Source of the DNA: Flavobacterium sp. UBA7663
GTDB lineage: Bacteria; Bacteroidota; Bacteroidia; Flavobacteriales; Flavobacteriaceae
Direction: 5' to 3'
DNA length: 64,000 nucleotides
Assembly: GCF_002483315.1 (NCBI RefSeq)
Contig: NZ_DLHR01000010.1
Span: 62,001-126,000 of the forward strand
The notes below the pieces were generated by a model. It was not told the DNA's origin and ran no database searches. It worked only from the letters and a program-made list of their open reading frames with translations. The translations under genes were made by a program, and so were the position numbers. This document shows, piece after piece, positions 18,125-27,410 of the stretch. Numbering within the stretch: position 1 is the first letter of the stretch; the number at the start of each line of letters is the position of its first letter.

Positions 18125-18151
18125 AAGTCTCTTTACTGAGGCTTTTTTTTT
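18125..18151 (+). terminator. Intrinsic terminator after the DUF2795 gene
   Basis: Stem AAGTCTC / GAGGCTT (one G-T pair) with loop TTTACT, then nine T. It ends only 4 nt before the secA -7 element. Confidence 0.7.
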
Positions 18152-18154
18152 GGT

Positions 18155-18162
18155 TATATTTG
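18155..18162 (+). promoter_or_regulatory. secA -7 element
   Basis: TATATTTG matches TAnnTTTG and lies 27 bp before the secA start codon. The expected -33 position falls inside the preceding terminator stem. Confidence 0.6.
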
Positions 18163-18188
18163 CAAACCTATTTAGAAAATAAAAAATT

Positions 18189-21100
18189 ATGAGTATCATA
18201 AATTCCATATTGAAGGCTTTTGTGGGTGATAAATCGGAGAAAGATGTAAAAGCGATTCAACCACTTATTACCAAAGTAAAATCTTTTGAGAGTGCTTTAC
18301 AAGCATTGTCTCATGACGAGTTACGTGCTAAAACAGCCGAATTCAAAGCTAAAATTAAAAACGCTCGTGCTGAAAAAGACGCTAAAATTGCTTCTTTAAA
18401 ACAAGATGCAGAGCAAACTCAAGATATTGATGCTCGTGAAGATATTTACGCTGAAATCGATAAAATCGAGAAAGAAGCTTATGAAATTTCTGAGAAAGTA
18501 TTAAACGAAATTCTTCCAGAAGCGTTTGCAGTAGTAAAAGAAACGGCTCGTCGTTTTAAAGAAAATACGTCGCTTACAGTAACGGCTACTCCAAAAGACA
18601 GAGAGTTGTCAGCAACTAAATCATATATTGCGATTGAAGGTGATAACGCAACTTGGGCAAATTCATGGAATGCAGCTGGAAAAGCTATCACTTGGGACAT
18701 GATTCACTATGACGTTCAGTTGATTGGTGGAGTTGTTTTGCACCAAGGTAAAATTGCCGAAATGCAAACAGGGGAAGGAAAAACATTAGTAGCAACATTA
18801 CCATTATACTTGAATGCTTTAACTGGAAACGGTGTGCATTTAGTAACGGTGAATGACTACTTAGCAAAACGTGATAGCACGTGGAAAGCACCTTTATTCG
18901 AGTTTCATGGATTAACAGTTGATTGTATTGACAATCACCAACCAAACTCTCCAGAAAGAAGAAAAGCTTACGAAGCCGATATTACTTATGGAACAAATAA
19001 CGAATTTGGTTTCGATTATTTGAGAGATAATATGGCGCATGCACCAGAAGATTTGGTGCAACGTAAACACAATTATGCTATTGTCGATGAGGTCGATTCA
19101 GTTTTAGTGGATGATGCAAGAACACCATTAATTATTTCTGGACCAGTTCCTCAAGGTGATCGTCATGAATTTAATGAATTGAAACCAAAAGTTGAAAACT
19201 TAGTAACTTTACAACGTAAATTAGCTACGGATTGTTTAACAGAAGCAAAACGTTTATTCAAAGAAGGAAACAATAAAGATGCTGGATTTAACTTATTACG
19301 TTCTTACAGAGCGTTACCAAAAAGTAAAGCCTTAATTAAATTCTTATCGGAAGAAGGAGTAAAGCAATTACTTCAAAAAACCGAAAACCAATACATGCAA
19401 GATAACAACAGAGAAATGCCAAAAATTGATGAGGCATTGTACTTTGTTATCGAAGAAAAAAATAATCAAGTTGAGTTGACTGATAACGGAATTCAGTTCT
19501 TATCACAAGATACAGATGCACAATTCTTCGTTTTACCAGATATTGGAACAGGAATTGCTCAAATTGAAAAAGAAAACCTTGCTGCTGAAGAAATGGCAGA
19601 GCGTAAAGAAGAATTATTCCGTGATTTCTCAGTAAAATCAGAACGTATTCACACATTAACGCAGTTATTAAAAGCATACACTTTATTTGAAAAAGATACC
19701 GAATACGTTATCATGGACAATAAAGTTATGATTGTAGATGAGCAAACAGGACGTATCATGGATGGTCGTCGTTATTCAGATGGTTTACATCAAGCAATCG
19801 AAGCGAAAGAAAACGTAAAAATCGAAGCCGCTACTCAAACATTTGCAACCGTTACTTTACAGAATTATTTCCGTATGTACAGCAAATTAGGAGGAATGAC
19901 AGGAACTGCTTCAACAGAAGCTGGTGAATTTTGGGAAATTTACAAATTAGACGTTGTGGAAATTCCAACTAACCGTCCAATGGCTCGTAAAGACAAAGAT
20001 GATTTAATTTACAGAACGGTTCGTGAAAAATTCAATGCAGTTATTGAAGATGTAGTACAATTGTCAAATGCAGGAAGACCTGTGTTAATTGGAACAACAT
20101 CAGTAGAGATTTCGGAATTATTAAGCCGAATGTTAAAAATTAGAGGTATTCAACACAATGTATTGAATGCTAAAATGCACAAAAGTGAAGCAGAAATTGT
20201 AGCTGAAGCAGGAAAACCTGGAGTAGTTACGATTGCAACTAACATGGCAGGTCGTGGTACCGATATTAAATTATCTGACGAAGTTAAAAAAGCAGGTGGT
20301 TTAGCGATTATTGGAACAGAGCGTCACGATTCACGTCGTGTTGACCGTCAGTTACGTGGTCGTGCTGGTCGTCAAGGAGATGTGGGTAGTTCACAATTCT
20401 ATGTGTCTTTGGAAGATAATTTAATGCGTTTATTTGGTTCAGAAAGAGTAGCGAAAGTTATGGATAGAATTGGTCTAAAAGAAGGTGAAGTAATTCAACA
20501 TTCTATGATGACAAAATCTATCGAAAGAGCACAGAAAAAAGTAGAAGAAAATAACTTTGGAGTTCGTAAACGTTTGTTAGAATATGATGACGTAATGAAT
20601 GCACAAAGAGAAGTAGTTTACAAAAGAAGACGTCACGCATTACATGGCGAGCGTTTGAAAGTGGATATTGCGAACATGATGTACGACACTTGCGAATTAG
20701 TGGTGGAACAAAACAAATTGGCAGAAGATTTCAAAAATTTTGAATTTGAATTGATTCGTTATTTTTCAATCAGTGCGCCAGTTTCACAATCAGAATTTGC
20801 AAAACTATCAGCAAGAGAGATTACTGGAAAAACATACAAAGCAGTTTTAGCTCATTACGAAGAAAAAATTGCTAGAGATGCTCGCGAAGCGTATCCAATC
20901 ATTAAGAATGTATACGAAAACAATAATGGTCAGTACCAAAGAATTATTGTGCCATTCTCTGACGGAATCAAATCATTAAATGTGGTTACCGATTTAGAAA
21001 AAGCATATACTTCAGAAGGACGTTCGTTAGTGGCAGATTTCGAGAAAAACATCACTTTAGCTATTGTGGATGAAGCTTGGAAAAAACACTTACGTAAAAT

Positions 21101-21545
21101 GGACGAATTGAAACAATCGGTTCAGTTAGCTGTTCACGAACAAAAAGATCCATTATTGATTTACAAATTTGAAGCTTTCAACTTGTTCAAAAAAATGATT
21201 GATGATGTAAATAAAGAAGTAATTTCGTTCTTGTTTAAAGGTGATTTGCCTTCTCATAATACATCGGAAATTCAAGAAGCTAAGCAAGTGCAACAAAAAG
21301 AAAACTATACTGAAACTAAAGAAGATTTAGATAGCGAAGATACAGCGGCACAAGCGAGAAGAACTGGAGAAATGGCAACTCAAAGACCTCAAGTAACGGA
21401 AACGATTACAAGAGAAATGCCAAAAATTAATCGTAATGACACCGTTACTATTAAACACGTAATGAGTGGAAAAAGCGAAACCATGAAATATAAAAAGGCA
21501 GAAAGTATGATTGCTTCTGGCGAATGGGTTTTGGTTAACGAATAA
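18189..21545 (+). CDS. secA: Preprotein translocase ATPase SecA
   Basis: The 1118-residue product carries the SecA core: Walker A GEGKT with MQTGEGKTLVATLP (about 194-207), YLAKRDSTW, the DEVDSVLVDDARTPLIISG strand, MVDEQTGRIMDGRRYSDGL-like NBD2 entry, and GRAGRQGDVGSSQFY. It drives protein export through SecYEG. It is longer than the roughly 900-residue proteobacterial form because of lineage-typical insertions in the first third, including an extra helical stretch after GPVPQGDRHEF. The C-terminal zinc motif CxCx8CH of many SecA proteins is absent. The chain ends in a KHVMSGKSETMKYKKAE-like tail. Monocistronic. Confidence 0.97.
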   Translation: MSIINSILKAFVGDKSEKDVKAIQPLITKVKSFESALQALSHDELRAKTAEFKAKIKNARAEKDAKIASLKQDAEQTQDIDAREDIYAEIDKIEKEAYEISEKVLNEILPEAFAVVKETARRFKENTSLTVTATPKDRELSATKSYIAIEGDNATWANSWNAAGKAITWDMIHYDVQLIGGVVLHQGKIAEMQTGEGKTLVATLPLYLNALTGNGVHLVTVNDYLAKRDSTWKAPLFEFHGLTVDCIDNHQPNSPERRKAYEADITYGTNNEFGFDYLRDNMAHAPEDLVQRKHNYAIVDEVDSVLVDDARTPLIISGPVPQGDRHEFNELKPKVENLVTLQRKLATDCLTEAKRLFKEGNNKDAGFNLLRSYRALPKSKALIKFLSEEGVKQLLQKTENQYMQDNNREMPKIDEALYFVIEEKNNQVELTDNGIQFLSQDTDAQFFVLPDIGTGIAQIEKENLAAEEMAERKEELFRDFSVKSERIHTLTQLLKAYTLFEKDTEYVIMDNKVMIVDEQTGRIMDGRRYSDGLHQAIEAKENVKIEAATQTFATVTLQNYFRMYSKLGGMTGTASTEAGEFWEIYKLDVVEIPTNRPMARKDKDDLIYRTVREKFNAVIEDVVQLSNAGRPVLIGTTSVEISELLSRMLKIRGIQHNVLNAKMHKSEAEIVAEAGKPGVVTIATNMAGRGTDIKLSDEVKKAGGLAIIGTERHDSRRVDRQLRGRAGRQGDVGSSQFYVSLEDNLMRLFGSERVAKVMDRIGLKEGEVIQHSMMTKSIERAQKKVEENNFGVRKRLLEYDDVMNAQREVVYKRRRHALHGERLKVDIANMMYDTCELVVEQNKLAEDFKNFEFELIRYFSISAPVSQSEFAKLSAREITGKTYKAVLAHYEEKIARDAREAYPIIKNVYENNNGQYQRIIVPFSDGIKSLNVVTDLEKAYTSEGRSLVADFEKNITLAIVDEAWKKHLRKMDELKQSVQLAVHEQKDPLLIYKFEAFNLFKKMIDDVNKEVISFLFKGDLPSHNTSEIQEAKQVQQKENYTETKEDLDSEDTAAQARRTGEMATQRPQVTETITREMPKINRNDTVTIKHVMSGKSETMKYKKAESMIASGEWVLVNE

Positions 21546-21565
21546 TTAAAACACATAAATAAACT

Positions 21566-21601
21566 AATCCTCAATTGCTAAAAGTAGTTGGGGATTTTTT
21601 T
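21566..21601 (+). terminator. secA terminator
   Basis: Stem AATCCTCAATTGCT / AGTAGTTGGGGATT: 14 pairs including three G-T, followed by a run of T. Convergent with the LETM1-like gene. Confidence 0.75.
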
Positions 21602-21621
21602 TATTTAATCAAAAGAAATAG

Positions 21622-22818
21622 TTAGTCATCCAAATTCTCATTAAAAGCAGAAGGTAATAATTGCGGGATAAATTTTATCAAAATTGGCAACAATAAGCCA
21701 CCACCAGGAAGTAAAAAGATGGTTAGCGATGGAACTGTTTTACAGATATCTAGTAGTTGTTTTTTTACTTTCTTTTTTTCTTCTTTACTCAAATCTTTTC
21801 GGGTTGATTTGGCTAAAAGTTGCATTAATTCGCCACTTTCTTTGATTTCTTTAGTTAATCTGTCCTTGTTGCGAATAATCAGTTTGGTTACATTTTTATT
21901 GGCTTGATCGTAAAAATGTTTAATTGGATTTGAAAAATTAAAAAACGGAATTTCAGCTTTATACTGATTGATGAAAAAGTTAATATCGTTAATGCTTTTG
22001 TCAAGAATTGTTGCTTCTAAACCTAAATCAGCATTGATGTTTTTCAAAAATTCAGCTTCGTTTTCTTCTAATTTTTCATCGCTCCACAATGCCATTTGCG
22101 CCATATCCAACAAGTATAATTTCTCTAATATTTCGGTATATTTTAGCAATTTAATATCCGAAAATTCAATTGAATCAATGGTTGAAAATTTGGTATAACG
22201 AATGGAATTTTCAAATAATTTTACCAATAATTCATCGTATTTCGATTTGTTTTGTTTGGTTTTTAGCGCCAATGAAACAATTTTAATACAATCCGATTCT
22301 ATGTTTTTTAGATAATCTGAATCTAATTCGTTGTTTTTTAGATAGTAATGAAATGCTAAAACATCAATAAACAATAATGCATTAGTTATGATGTGCGAAA
22401 AGTTTTTACTAATTGTGTTTTGATTGGTTTGAATTCTGTCGTCAATCACTTTTTCCAATCGTGAACTGTGAGAGCCTTCAGGCAACATTTTCTTAATGAA
22501 ATTCAGATTTTCTGGCTGAATGATGTTGTAAAATCGGTAAACAGAACTAATAAAATCTTTTGAATTAACGTTTTTATTTTCAAGTGAATAAACCGAAAAT
22601 AAGGTGTTTAAAAATCCAACTTTTGTAATTTCATCATACGACCATTTTGTAGTGTTTAGATTTTCTTTCAATTGAAAATTAACCACATAACCATAAATAA
22701 AACCTGTTTTCCTACAACTTTCATAAAAAGACAAATAATCGCCTTCAAAATCAATGAAATTTTCACGATTTTCAGCAAAAAACTTGTCAATCCATCCATT
22801 TGCAGAAGGGTTTATCAT
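21622..22818 (-). CDS. LETM1-like protein
   Basis: 398 residues, mostly helical and soluble. The C-terminal 60 residues (KKQLLDICKTVPSLTIFLLPGG then LLPILIKFIPQLLPSAF) match the LETM1 ribosome-binding-like core, with its Thr-Val-Pro and LLP-SAF motifs and one hydrophobic segment. Flavobacterial relatives have been called LETM1-related biofilm-associated proteins. The start codon overlaps the uvrA stop codon by one base (TAATG), so the gene is translationally coupled to uvrA. Function not established. Confidence 0.7.
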   Translation of the reverse strand: MINPSANGWIDKFFAENRENFIDFEGDYLSFYESCRKTGFIYGYVVNFQLKENLNTTKWSYDEITKVGFLNTLFSVYSLENKNVNSKDFISSVYRFYNIIQPENLNFIKKMLPEGSHSSRLEKVIDDRIQTNQNTISKNFSHIITNALLFIDVLAFHYYLKNNELDSDYLKNIESDCIKIVSLALKTKQNKSKYDELLVKLFENSIRYTKFSTIDSIEFSDIKLLKYTEILEKLYLLDMAQMALWSDEKLEENEAEFLKNINADLGLEATILDKSINDINFFINQYKAEIPFFNFSNPIKHFYDQANKNVTKLIIRNKDRLTKEIKESGELMQLLAKSTRKDLSKEEKKKVKKQLLDICKTVPSLTIFLLPGGGLLLPILIKFIPQLLPSAFNENLDD

Positions 22819-25610
22819 TATTTTAGTTTCTCTTTTAAATATTTTCCAGTAATCGAATTCTTATTTTTAGCCACTTCTTCTGGTGTTCCAAAAGCCATTA
22901 ATTTTCCGCCATTTTCACCACCTTCTGGACCAATATCCAAAATGTAATCGGCACACTTGATTAAGTCTAAATTGTGTTCAATTACGATAATCGAATGTCC
23001 TTTTTCAAGCAACGCATCAAACGAAGCTAACAATTTTTTGATATCGTGAAAATGCAAACCTGTTGTAGGTTCATCAAATACAAACAACGCTTTATCTTTT
23101 ATTGTTCCTTTGACTAAAAATGAAGCCAATTTGATACGTTGCGCTTCACCACCAGAAAGCGTAGAAGAAGATTGTCCTAATTGTACATAACCTAAACCAA
23201 CATCTTGTAAAGGTTGTAATTTTTGCGTGATTTTTGTCTGTTTTTGTTCGGTAAAGAAATTCAAAGCTTCATCAATGGTCATTTTTAAAATGTCATCAAT
23301 GTTTTTTCCTTCGAAAGTAACTTCTAACACTTCTTTTTTGAAACGTTTCCCGTTGCAAGCTTCACATTCTAAATGAACATCAGCCATAAATTGCATTTCG
23401 ATAGTAACTTCTCCATCACCTTTACAAACTTCACATCTTCCGCCATCTACGTTGAAAGAGAAGTGTTTGGCTTGATAGTTTCTAAGTTTTGAAACATTCT
23501 GTTTTGCAAATAATTCACGAATGTCATCGTAAGCTTTAATATAAGTAACTGGATTCGAACGCGAACTTCTTCCAATCGGATTTTGGTCTACATATTCGAT
23601 ATGCTTGATGTGCGAAAAACTTCCCGCTAATTCGGTAAATTGGCCTGCTTTTTCACCAACACCTTCTAATTTTTTTTGAATGGCAGGAAATAAAATTTTC
23701 TTTACCAATGTACTTTTTCCACTTCCCGAAACACCTGTAATCACGGTTAAACATTCCAACGGAAAAGTGAAGTTTTCATTCTTTAAGTTATTTTCTCTCG
23801 CACCAATAACTTCGATGTGATTTTTGAATTTTCTTCTTGTTTTTGGTACCGAAATTTCTTCTTGACCATTCAAATATTTCGCAGTTAACGAATCAAATTT
23901 CAGTATTTCAGCATACGTTCCTTGTGCAACTAATTCACCTCCATGTGTTCCAGCTTCTGGACCAATATCGATAATCATATCAGCAGCTTTCATGATGTCT
24001 TCGTCGTGTTCAACTACAATAACAGTGTTGCCTAAATCACGAAGTTCTTTCAATACTTCGATTAATCTTTCTGTATCTTTTGGGTGTAAACCAATACTTG
24101 GTTCGTCTAAAATGTACATCGAGCCTACTAAACTACTTCCTAACGAAGTGGCCAAGTTAATACGTTGCGATTCGCCTCCAGAAAGTGAGTTAGAATTACG
24201 ATTTAATGTCAAATAACTCAATCCTACATTGAATAAAAAGTCTAAACGATTGTTGATTTCGATTAACAAACGTTTGGCTACTTTAGTATCGTATTCGTTT
24301 AATTCTAATTTTTTAAAGAAATCAATCAAGTTTACGATTGGTAAATCTACCAAACCTGAAACCGTTTTTCCGCCAACTGTAATGTAATTGGCCTCTGGGC
24401 GAAGTCTCTTACCCTTACACGTATGGCATTTTGTTTTTCCTCGGTATCTCGAAAGTAAAACACGATTTTGAATTTTATAATTTTTCTCTTCTAATTCCGA
24501 AAAGAAATCGTTTAATCCGGTGAAATATTTATTTCCGTCCCAAATCAGTTGTTTTTGTTCATCTGAAAGTTCGAAAAATGGTTTGTGAATTGGAAAATCA
24601 AATTTATAAGCGTTGTTTACCAATTGATCTCGGTACCAACTCATACTTTCACCACGCCAAGGAAACACAGCATTTTCATAAATAGATAAAGCCGTATTAG
24701 GAATTACTAAATCGGTATCAATTCCAATAACACTTCCGTAGCCTTCACATGTTGGACAAGCTCCGTAAGGATTATTAAAACTGAATAAGTGAATATTCGG
24801 TTCTAAAAACGTAATACCATCCAATTCAAAATTAGCACTGTATTCTATACGTTTTTTGGTGTCCACTTCTTGCAAATAACAAACACCTTTACCTTCATAA
24901 AAGGCGGTTTGCACAGCATCAGCTAAACGATTGAAGAATTCTTCCTCGGTTTTAACCACTATTCGGTCAATGATTAGTAGAATATCTTTGTTGTCCAATT
25001 GGTGTTGGTCTAACGTATCCAGACGCACCATTTCGTTATCCACTAAAATACGTGCAAAACCTTGTTGTAATAAAACTTTTAGCTTGTCTTCCAAAGCTCT
25101 TCCTTCTTCCAAATGAATAGGAGAAAGCAGTAGCCATTTGCTATCTACAGGAAATTCTTTGATGTCATTGATTACATCGGACACAGTATCTTTTTTAACT
25201 TCTTTTCCAGAGATAGGAGAGTAGGTTTTACCAATTCGTGCAAAAAGAAGCTTTAAATAATCATAAATTTCGGTTGATGTTCCTACAGTAGAACGCGCAT
25301 TGCTGGTGTTTACCTTTTGTTCAATGGCAATAGCTGGCGCAATTCCTTTTATGTATTCAACTTTTGGTTTATCTAATCTTCCTAAAAATTGTCGTGCATA
25401 AGGGGATAAACTTTCAACATATCTACGTTGTCCTTCAGCATAAAGTGTGTCGAATGCCAAACTTGATTTTCCAGAGCCCGAAAGCCCAGTAATTACTACC
25501 AATTTGTTTCGTGGAATGGCTACATCTAAATTTTTAAGATTATGCAATTGAGCACCTTTAATTAAGATATTTTTTTTTGGTTCTAACGTTGAAAAATCGG
25601 GTTGTATCAT
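22818..25610 (-). CDS. uvrA: Excinuclease ABC subunit A (UvrA)
   Basis: 930 residues. It contains two ABC ATPase modules with Walker A GLSGSGKSS and GVSGSGKST, signatures LSGGESQRI and LSGGEAQRI, and zinc-finger cysteines (ACPTCEGYG with KCHTCKGKR; GRCEVCKGDG with LECEACNGKRF). It recognises DNA damage in nucleotide excision repair and loads UvrB. Length and motif order are canonical. Flavobacteria often carry two uvrA-like genes, so this may be one of two paralogs. The LETM1-like gene overlaps its stop codon. Confidence 0.95.
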   Translation of the reverse strand: MIQPDFSTLEPKKNILIKGAQLHNLKNLDVAIPRNKLVVITGLSGSGKSSLAFDTLYAEGQRRYVESLSPYARQFLGRLDKPKVEYIKGIAPAIAIEQKVNTSNARSTVGTSTEIYDYLKLLFARIGKTYSPISGKEVKKDTVSDVINDIKEFPVDSKWLLLSPIHLEEGRALEDKLKVLLQQGFARILVDNEMVRLDTLDQHQLDNKDILLIIDRIVVKTEEEFFNRLADAVQTAFYEGKGVCYLQEVDTKKRIEYSANFELDGITFLEPNIHLFSFNNPYGACPTCEGYGSVIGIDTDLVIPNTALSIYENAVFPWRGESMSWYRDQLVNNAYKFDFPIHKPFFELSDEQKQLIWDGNKYFTGLNDFFSELEEKNYKIQNRVLLSRYRGKTKCHTCKGKRLRPEANYITVGGKTVSGLVDLPIVNLIDFFKKLELNEYDTKVAKRLLIEINNRLDFLFNVGLSYLTLNRNSNSLSGGESQRINLATSLGSSLVGSMYILDEPSIGLHPKDTERLIEVLKELRDLGNTVIVVEHDEDIMKAADMIIDIGPEAGTHGGELVAQGTYAEILKFDSLTAKYLNGQEEISVPKTRRKFKNHIEVIGARENNLKNENFTFPLECLTVITGVSGSGKSTLVKKILFPAIQKKLEGVGEKAGQFTELAGSFSHIKHIEYVDQNPIGRSSRSNPVTYIKAYDDIRELFAKQNVSKLRNYQAKHFSFNVDGGRCEVCKGDGEVTIEMQFMADVHLECEACNGKRFKKEVLEVTFEGKNIDDILKMTIDEALNFFTEQKQTKITQKLQPLQDVGLGYVQLGQSSSTLSGGEAQRIKLASFLVKGTIKDKALFVFDEPTTGLHFHDIKKLLASFDALLEKGHSIIVIEHNLDLIKCADYILDIGPEGGENGGKLMAFGTPEEVAKNKNSITGKYLKEKLK

Positions 25611-25956
25611 TGTTGATTTTAATAGAATTGCAAAGATAATTAATCTATTTTAAGTTATAGTATATCTTTCATTTCAATATTGGTTTTTAACTTAAAGTAG
25701 ACATTGTTATATCGTTATGGTAATCAAAAAAACATAATTTTTAAACTATACATCAACTATACATTTTACTTATTAGACAAATCATTTAATTTTTAAATTA
25801 CTGAAAATCAATATTTTATATTTTTAAATAATCGCCTTAAAAAATATAATATAAAAAACGCAATGTATAGTTTGTATATATGGATTGTGAATTGTTTAAA
25901 AATTTTATGGATTAAATTTACAATCGATAAGTTTTAACTAAATAAAATACATAATT
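25611..25956. promoter_or_regulatory. Regulatory intergenic region between uvrA and the CBM protein gene
   Basis: Very AT-rich, with no coding potential seen. It contains TATCTTTG on the minus strand at 25631-25638 (uvrA -7 element) and the direct repeat at 25746-25764. An inverted half-site ATGTATAG lies at 25863-25870, followed by a TTGTATAT variant at 25872-25879. A possible weak -7 element TAAATTTA lies near 25913. Confidence 0.55.
25746..25764 (+). promoter_or_regulatory. Candidate regulator site: two CTATACAT copies with 11-bp period
   Basis: CTATACAT at 25746-25753 and again at 25757-25764. The same arrangement is found at 30244-30262 upstream of the glucan operon. An 11-bp period places both copies on about the same face of the helix. 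Binding by the LuxR-type regulator encoded between the two sites is inferred. Confidence 0.55.
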
Positions 25957-27303
25957 ATGAAAAAAATTACTTTCTTTCTATCATTAATTTTTTGTGCACT
26001 GGGTTATTCTCAGAATTTGGTGACCAATGGTGATTTTCAAACGGGTACAGCAGCGCCTTGGTATAATAACGCTGCAAATGTTGTTGATCTTGGAGCTTCA
26101 AATTTTGTAAACCAAGCTAATGTATTAGCAGCAGGTAATCCTTATGATGTAAACTTGAGTCAAAATATTAATTTGACTAATGGTTTAACTTATGAATTAA
26201 CTTTTACTGCATTTACAGATGCAACAACAAATTCAAGAACAATGATTGTAGGTTTAGGTCAAAATAATGCTCCTTGGGCAGCTTTAACTGCAACTACAAC
26301 TTTAACAGCTTCGCCACAAACTTTTTCATATCAATTCACAATTAATTACGGTGATGCTGTTGCTGATAGAGTAATTTTTGATTTAGGTGCTGCTACTGGT
26401 TTCGTATTTATTGATAATGTTTCTGTTGTTCAGGTTGTAAATACATGTGCAAACGGAATTCAGGATGGAACTGAAACAGGAATTGATTGTGGAGGTACAT
26501 GTGCTCCATGTATTGTTTCTCCTACTGTTGCTGCTCCAACACCTCCTGCTAGACCAACAGCAGATGTTGTTTCTATTTACAGTGATGCTTATACTAATAT
26601 TGGATTTGATAATTTTGACGCTGGATGGTGTGGTGGCGCTGCAACAACCCAAGTTCAAATAGCAGGTAATAATACGTTAAGAAAGAATACAGGTGTTGTT
26701 TGTCAAGGTATAGATTTTCAATCTAACAGACAAAATCTAACCGATTTTACTCACATTCACTTTGATTTTTATATTACTGATACAAATTTAACAGGTGATG
26801 TTTTTAATGTAAAATTAGTTCATTTTGGAGGAACTGGTGCTGAAGTATCAGCTTTAGAGGTTAACATTAATGGAGGTACTACTCCTCAATTAGTAGCTAA
26901 TCAATGGGTTTCAGTTGATGTGCCAATTACTGCTTTAGGTGGTGTAGTTGCAGGTAACTTAAATAGAAGTGATATTGCTCAAATAGGTATTACAACTGCT
27001 ATGGTTGATAATGTTTGGTATGATAACATCTATTTACATAAAAACACTGTTTTATCTTCAGAAAGTTTCAATGTATCTAAAGTTAAATTATATCCAAATC
27101 CAACATCAAATATTTTAAATCTTGAATCAGTTGGAAATATTCAAAATATCGCAGTTTACAATGTTTTAGGACAAGAAGTTTTAAATAGAGAAATTAATGC
27201 TACTTCTTTCCAACTAGATGTTGCTAGTCTTAATGCAGGTGTTTATGTTATTAAAACAAACATTGATGGAAATGTTTCATCAACAAAATTTATAAAAGAA
27301 TAG
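25957..27303 (+). CDS. T9SS-secreted protein with two carbohydrate-binding-like domains
   Basis: 448 residues. A Sec signal ends near ALGYSQ. Residues 20-155 (NLVTNGDFQTG through FIDNVSVV) form a CBM4/9/16-like jelly roll. A short Cys-rich linker follows (NGIQDGTETGIDCGGTCAPC). Residues 195-360 form a second beta-sandwich (VVSIYSDAYTNIGFDNFDAGW through WYDNIYLHKN). A T9SS type A sorting domain ends the chain (KLYPNPTSNILN, NVLGQEV, NAGVYVIK). The second domain is related to the C-terminal domain of the lipoprotein at 33628-35043, tying this protein to the glucan locus. It has no catalytic motif and probably binds beta-glucan at the surface. Confidence 0.82.
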   Translation: MKKITFFLSLIFCALGYSQNLVTNGDFQTGTAAPWYNNAANVVDLGASNFVNQANVLAAGNPYDVNLSQNINLTNGLTYELTFTAFTDATTNSRTMIVGLGQNNAPWAALTATTTLTASPQTFSYQFTINYGDAVADRVIFDLGAATGFVFIDNVSVVQVVNTCANGIQDGTETGIDCGGTCAPCIVSPTVAAPTPPARPTADVVSIYSDAYTNIGFDNFDAGWCGGAATTQVQIAGNNTLRKNTGVVCQGIDFQSNRQNLTDFTHIHFDFYITDTNLTGDVFNVKLVHFGGTGAEVSALEVNINGGTTPQLVANQWVSVDVPITALGGVVAGNLNRSDIAQIGITTAMVDNVWYDNIYLHKNTVLSSESFNVSKVKLYPNPTSNILNLESVGNIQNIAVYNVLGQEVLNREINATSFQLDVASLNAGVYVIKTNIDGNVSSTKFIKE

Positions 27304-27323
27304 TTTTTCAATTCTAGTAAACT

Positions 27324-27353
27324 AAGACTGTCAGAAATGGCAGTCTTTTTTTT
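27324..27353 (+). terminator. Intrinsic terminator after the CBM protein gene
   Basis: Stem AAGACTGTCA / TGGCAGTCTT (one G-T pair), GAAA tetraloop, then a T run. It separates this gene from the regulator gene. Confidence 0.88.
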
Positions 27354-27410
27354 AAATCATTTTTTTATAAAATTTATATTACATATCTTTATTTTTTAAT
27401 ATCATAGAAA

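Noticed and set aside
26383..26658. Minus-strand Ser/Asn/Cys-rich frame
   Set aside because: A shadow of the T9SS protein gene on the plus strand, which has clear domains.
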